Of a stretch of 7,499 nucleotides of DNA, positions 5,389 to 7,499 are shown in pieces. The first letter of the stretch is position 1. Each line of letters begins with the position of its first letter. Position numbers and translations under genes: made by a program. The notes under the pieces were generated by a model. The model was not told the origin of the DNA. It did no database searches and saw only the letters and a program-made list of their open reading frames with translations. The DNA is taken from contig JAABYK010000478.1 in NCBI GenBank assembly GCA_011775825.1, positions 7,562 through 15,060 of the forward strand. The letters run 5' to 3'. This DNA comes from Candidatus Zhuqueibacterota bacterium. Its GTDB lineage: Bacteria; Zhuqueibacterota; Zhuqueibacteria; Oceanimicrobiales; Oceanimicrobiaceae.

Positions 5389-7499
5389 CTACTGGCACCG
5401 CAACGCGTCGACCGGATTCGATAATGCGGCTTTGAGAGCCTGATAGCTCACCGTGAGCAGGGCAATGGCAAGCGCTGCCACTCCCGATAGCACAAACGTG
5501 AGGAAGCTAAGTTCGATTCTGTAAACGAACTCCTGAAGCCAGCGATTCATGGAAAAATACGCGATGGGCGATGCAAGGGCAAACGCAATGCCGATCAGCA
5601 GAACGAGTTCTCTTGAAAGCAGAAAGACAATGTTCGAAATCGAGGCGCCCAGAACCTTGCGGATGCCGATTTCTTTGGTGCGCTGTTCGGCGGTGAAGGA
5701 GGCCAAACCAAACAATCCGAGACAGCCGATGAAAATAGCCAACGCCGAGAAATACTGGAACATTTCGCTTAATCTTTCCTCTTTGCGATAAATCTTATCG
5801 AAGACGGCATCCAGGAACGTGAAATCAAAAGGACGGTGCGGCACAATTTCGCTCCAGCTTTTCTCCAAAAACGTCAATGCCTCGGCAATGTCATGGCCGC
5901 TGATTTTGACGGCGAGATTATCGAGATAGTAAGGCCGGGGGGAGATTTGCACGAGCAAGGGTTCAATCTTATGATGCAGCGACCGAAAATGAAAATCCTT
6001 CACAACGCCGATGACCTTGCCTTTTTTGATGCGTCCCTGATCCACGCCGTGCATTTCAAGTTTTTTGCCTATGGCAGATGACGGATCCCATCCTATTTTG
6101 CTCAAAGCCGCTTCATTCAAGATGAAGGCATCACTGGTGTCGGTGGTGAACGTTTTCGCAAAATCCCGACCCTCGATGATTTCCATTCCGAGTGTCTCGA
6201 TGAAGTCATGATCCACAAGCATGGTTTGCATATTCCATTGAAATTCGTCGCTCATTCCTTCGGCTTTGATCGGAAAATCTATGTCTCTTTCAATTCCTGG
6301 AATGGTGGATGTGGCCGTTGCACCTAAAATGTTCGGATTGGCTTGCAGCGTGTTCTTTATCGTCGACCAGTTTTGCTGGATGATTTCATCATGTACCGGA
6401 ACCACGACGATTTGCTCTTTCTTGAAACCGAGGTTCTTGTTCTTGATGTAATTTAGCTGCTTTTGGATAATGCTGGCGTTGATGATGAGTCCGATGGAAA
6501 TGGTGAATTGCACGACCACAAGAATGGAACGGAAATAAACGTGCGCGCTGCTGTTTTTGGACAAAAACTTATCCTCTTGCAGAACTTTGACCGGACGAAA
6601 TCCCGAAAGGAACATCGCCGGATAAGTTCCGGATAGGAATCCCACCAACAAACTCAGACCTATAAATCCGACAATAATTTTCCAGTTTTCCAGGAGATTC
6701 AACTCCAGCTGCTTGTCTAACAGTTCGTTAAAATTTGGCAGCAAAAACTCAACAAGCCCGAGTGCGAGAATCAACGCAAGGACAGCGTAGAACATGGATT
6801 CGCCAAAAAATTGGCTGACTAACTGCCTTCTCTGCGCACCGACGACTTTGCGCAGCCCGACTTCTTTGGCTCGGTTTGCAGAACGCGCTGTGGCGAGATT
6901 CATGAAATTGATGCACGCGATCAGCAGAATGAAAAATGCGATGCTTGAAAACACATAAACGGAAATGATGTTGCCGGTCGGCTCGATTTCACCTTCAAGA
7001 TTGGAATGCAAACGAATGTCGGTAACAGGCTGTAACTGCAGCTTTCTTTGGTCACGGGCCCAATCGCCGATGTTTTTCGCCATAAAATCCGGGAACTGAC
7101 TTTCCAGCCGTCCAAGTGGGTAGTTTGGCGGCAGAAGAATGTATGTGTACATGGGCGGCCAGTACCAACTGGTAAGTGCCCAACCCTGAATGTCACGCAC
7201 ACTGCCAATGGATGCCAGAAAGTCGAAGTGAAAATGAGAATTGGATGGCAGATCTTCCAGCACCCCGGTGACTTTGAAATCGTAGGTCCCTTCCACAGTC
7301 AAAACCTGGCCGATGGGATTGTCATCACCAAAGTATTTTTGGGCGGTTTTTTCCGTGAGGATGATGGAGTACGGTGATTCCAATGCCGTTCTTGGATTGC
7401 CACTTTTGAATGCGAACGTGAAAATTTCGAAGAAGGTTGAATCCGCAAACATGAACTTATCTTCCTGGAAGCGCTTTTGCTCGTTCAGTTCGACGAGAG
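5389..7499 (-). CDS. Duplicated FtsX/MacB-type ABC permease, N-terminus outside the window
   Basis: The frame stays open to the right edge; the in-frame residues before the first Met read LVELNEQKRFQEDKF. They align with SLVRYQDKVFFEEGG of the permease at 533-2944, so the Met at 7450-7452 is internal and roughly 100 residues are missing. The visible 702 residues (numbered from that Met) comprise: most of the first periplasmic domain; a membrane segment at about 163-187; the motif SANRAKEVGLRKVVGAQR (191-208); segments near 212-237 and 259-282; a fifth at about 307-329; the second periplasmic domain; and the second FtsX core with EQRTKEIGIRKVLGA, ending in SNPVDALRCQ. It is an integral inner-membrane protein expected to work with an ATPase that is not in the window; substrate unknown. 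The two paralogues are most alike around the coupling-helix motifs, where even the DNA is nearly identical over short stretches. Confidence 0.92.
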   Translation of the reverse strand, partial: LVELNEQKRFQEDKFMFADSTFFEIFTFAFKSGNPRTALESPYSIILTEKTAQKYFGDDNPIGQVLTVEGTYDFKVTGVLEDLPSNSHFHFDFLASIGSVRDIQGWALTSWYWPPMYTYILLPPNYPLGRLESQFPDFMAKNIGDWARDQRKLQLQPVTDIRLHSNLEGEIEPTGNIISVYVFSSIAFFILLIACINFMNLATARSANRAKEVGLRKVVGAQRRQLVSQFFGESMFYAVLALILALGLVEFLLPNFNELLDKQLELNLLENWKIIVGFIGLSLLVGFLSGTYPAMFLSGFRPVKVLQEDKFLSKNSSAHVYFRSILVVVQFTISIGLIINASIIQKQLNYIKNKNLGFKKEQIVVVPVHDEIIQQNWSTIKNTLQANPNILGATATSTIPGIERDIDFPIKAEGMSDEFQWNMQTMLVDHDFIETLGMEIIEGRDFAKTFTTDTSDAFILNEAALSKIGWDPSSAIGKKLEMHGVDQGRIKKGKVIGVVKDFHFRSLHHKIEPLLVQISPRPYYLDNLAVKISGHDIAEALTFLEKSWSEIVPHRPFDFTFLDAVFDKIYRKEERLSEMFQYFSALAIFIGCLGLFGLASFTAEQRTKEIGIRKVLGASISNIVFLLSRELVLLIGIAFALASPIAYFSMNRWLQEFVYRIELSFLTFVLSGVAALAIALLTVSYQALKAALSNPVDALRCQ

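Noticed and set aside
1..7499. CRISPR array, tRNA, rRNA or transposase gene
   Set aside because: No regularly spaced direct repeats outside the coding solenoid, no cloverleaf-like sequence, and no transposase motif were seen on either strand.

Overview
All convincing genes in this window lie on the minus strand, so they read from right to left. Base composition is moderate, neither strongly AT- nor GC-rich. The gene set suggests a Gram-negative-type bacterium of the FCB / Calditrichota-KSB1 kind: two paralogous duplicated FtsX/MacB-type permeases of about 800 residues, a secreted glycine-rich beta-solenoid protein, and a RES-Xre toxin-antitoxin locus. Some starts have good Shine-Dalgarno sequences (at 451-457 and 4120-4126), which fits less well with classical Bacteroidota. 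The taxon is an inference from gene content, not a demonstration.

Layout in transcription order. At the right edge (5389-7499) is a large ABC-type permease whose N-terminus lies beyond the window. After a 188-bp gap with a doubtful 41-codon ORF comes a 337-residue exported protein (4187-5200) built from uninterrupted 16-residue Gly-rich repeats. Six bases past its stop begins a near-consensus sigma70-type promoter (4152-4180) for an Xre/DUF2384-type antitoxin followed by a RES-domain toxin, joined by a TAATG stop-start overlap. Both genes of this pair are broken by what looks like one missing base each: one in an A-run at antitoxin codon 14, one after toxin codon 63. Next comes an intergenic stretch (about 2945-3224) with a long-range inverted repeat and an A/T hairpin, then a second complete permease (533-2944) paralogous to the first. 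It is followed by a small conserved-looking cytoplasmic protein (159-443) with its own promoter candidate and ribosome binding site. The left edge (1-103) carries short C/G-flanked palindromes that look like a dispersed intergenic repeat.

How the parts relate. The two permeases share the same architecture: two MacB-type periplasmic domains, two FtsX cores, and paired EVGLRK/EIGIRK cytoplasmic motifs. They presumably come from duplication within a larger permease array; no ATPase gene is visible. The toxin-antitoxin and solenoid genes sit between the paralogues like an insertion of accessory material. The most noteworthy items are the doubly frameshifted but promoter-intact RES-Xre module, the highly regular solenoid protein, and the unexplained inverted repeat in front of the complete permease.
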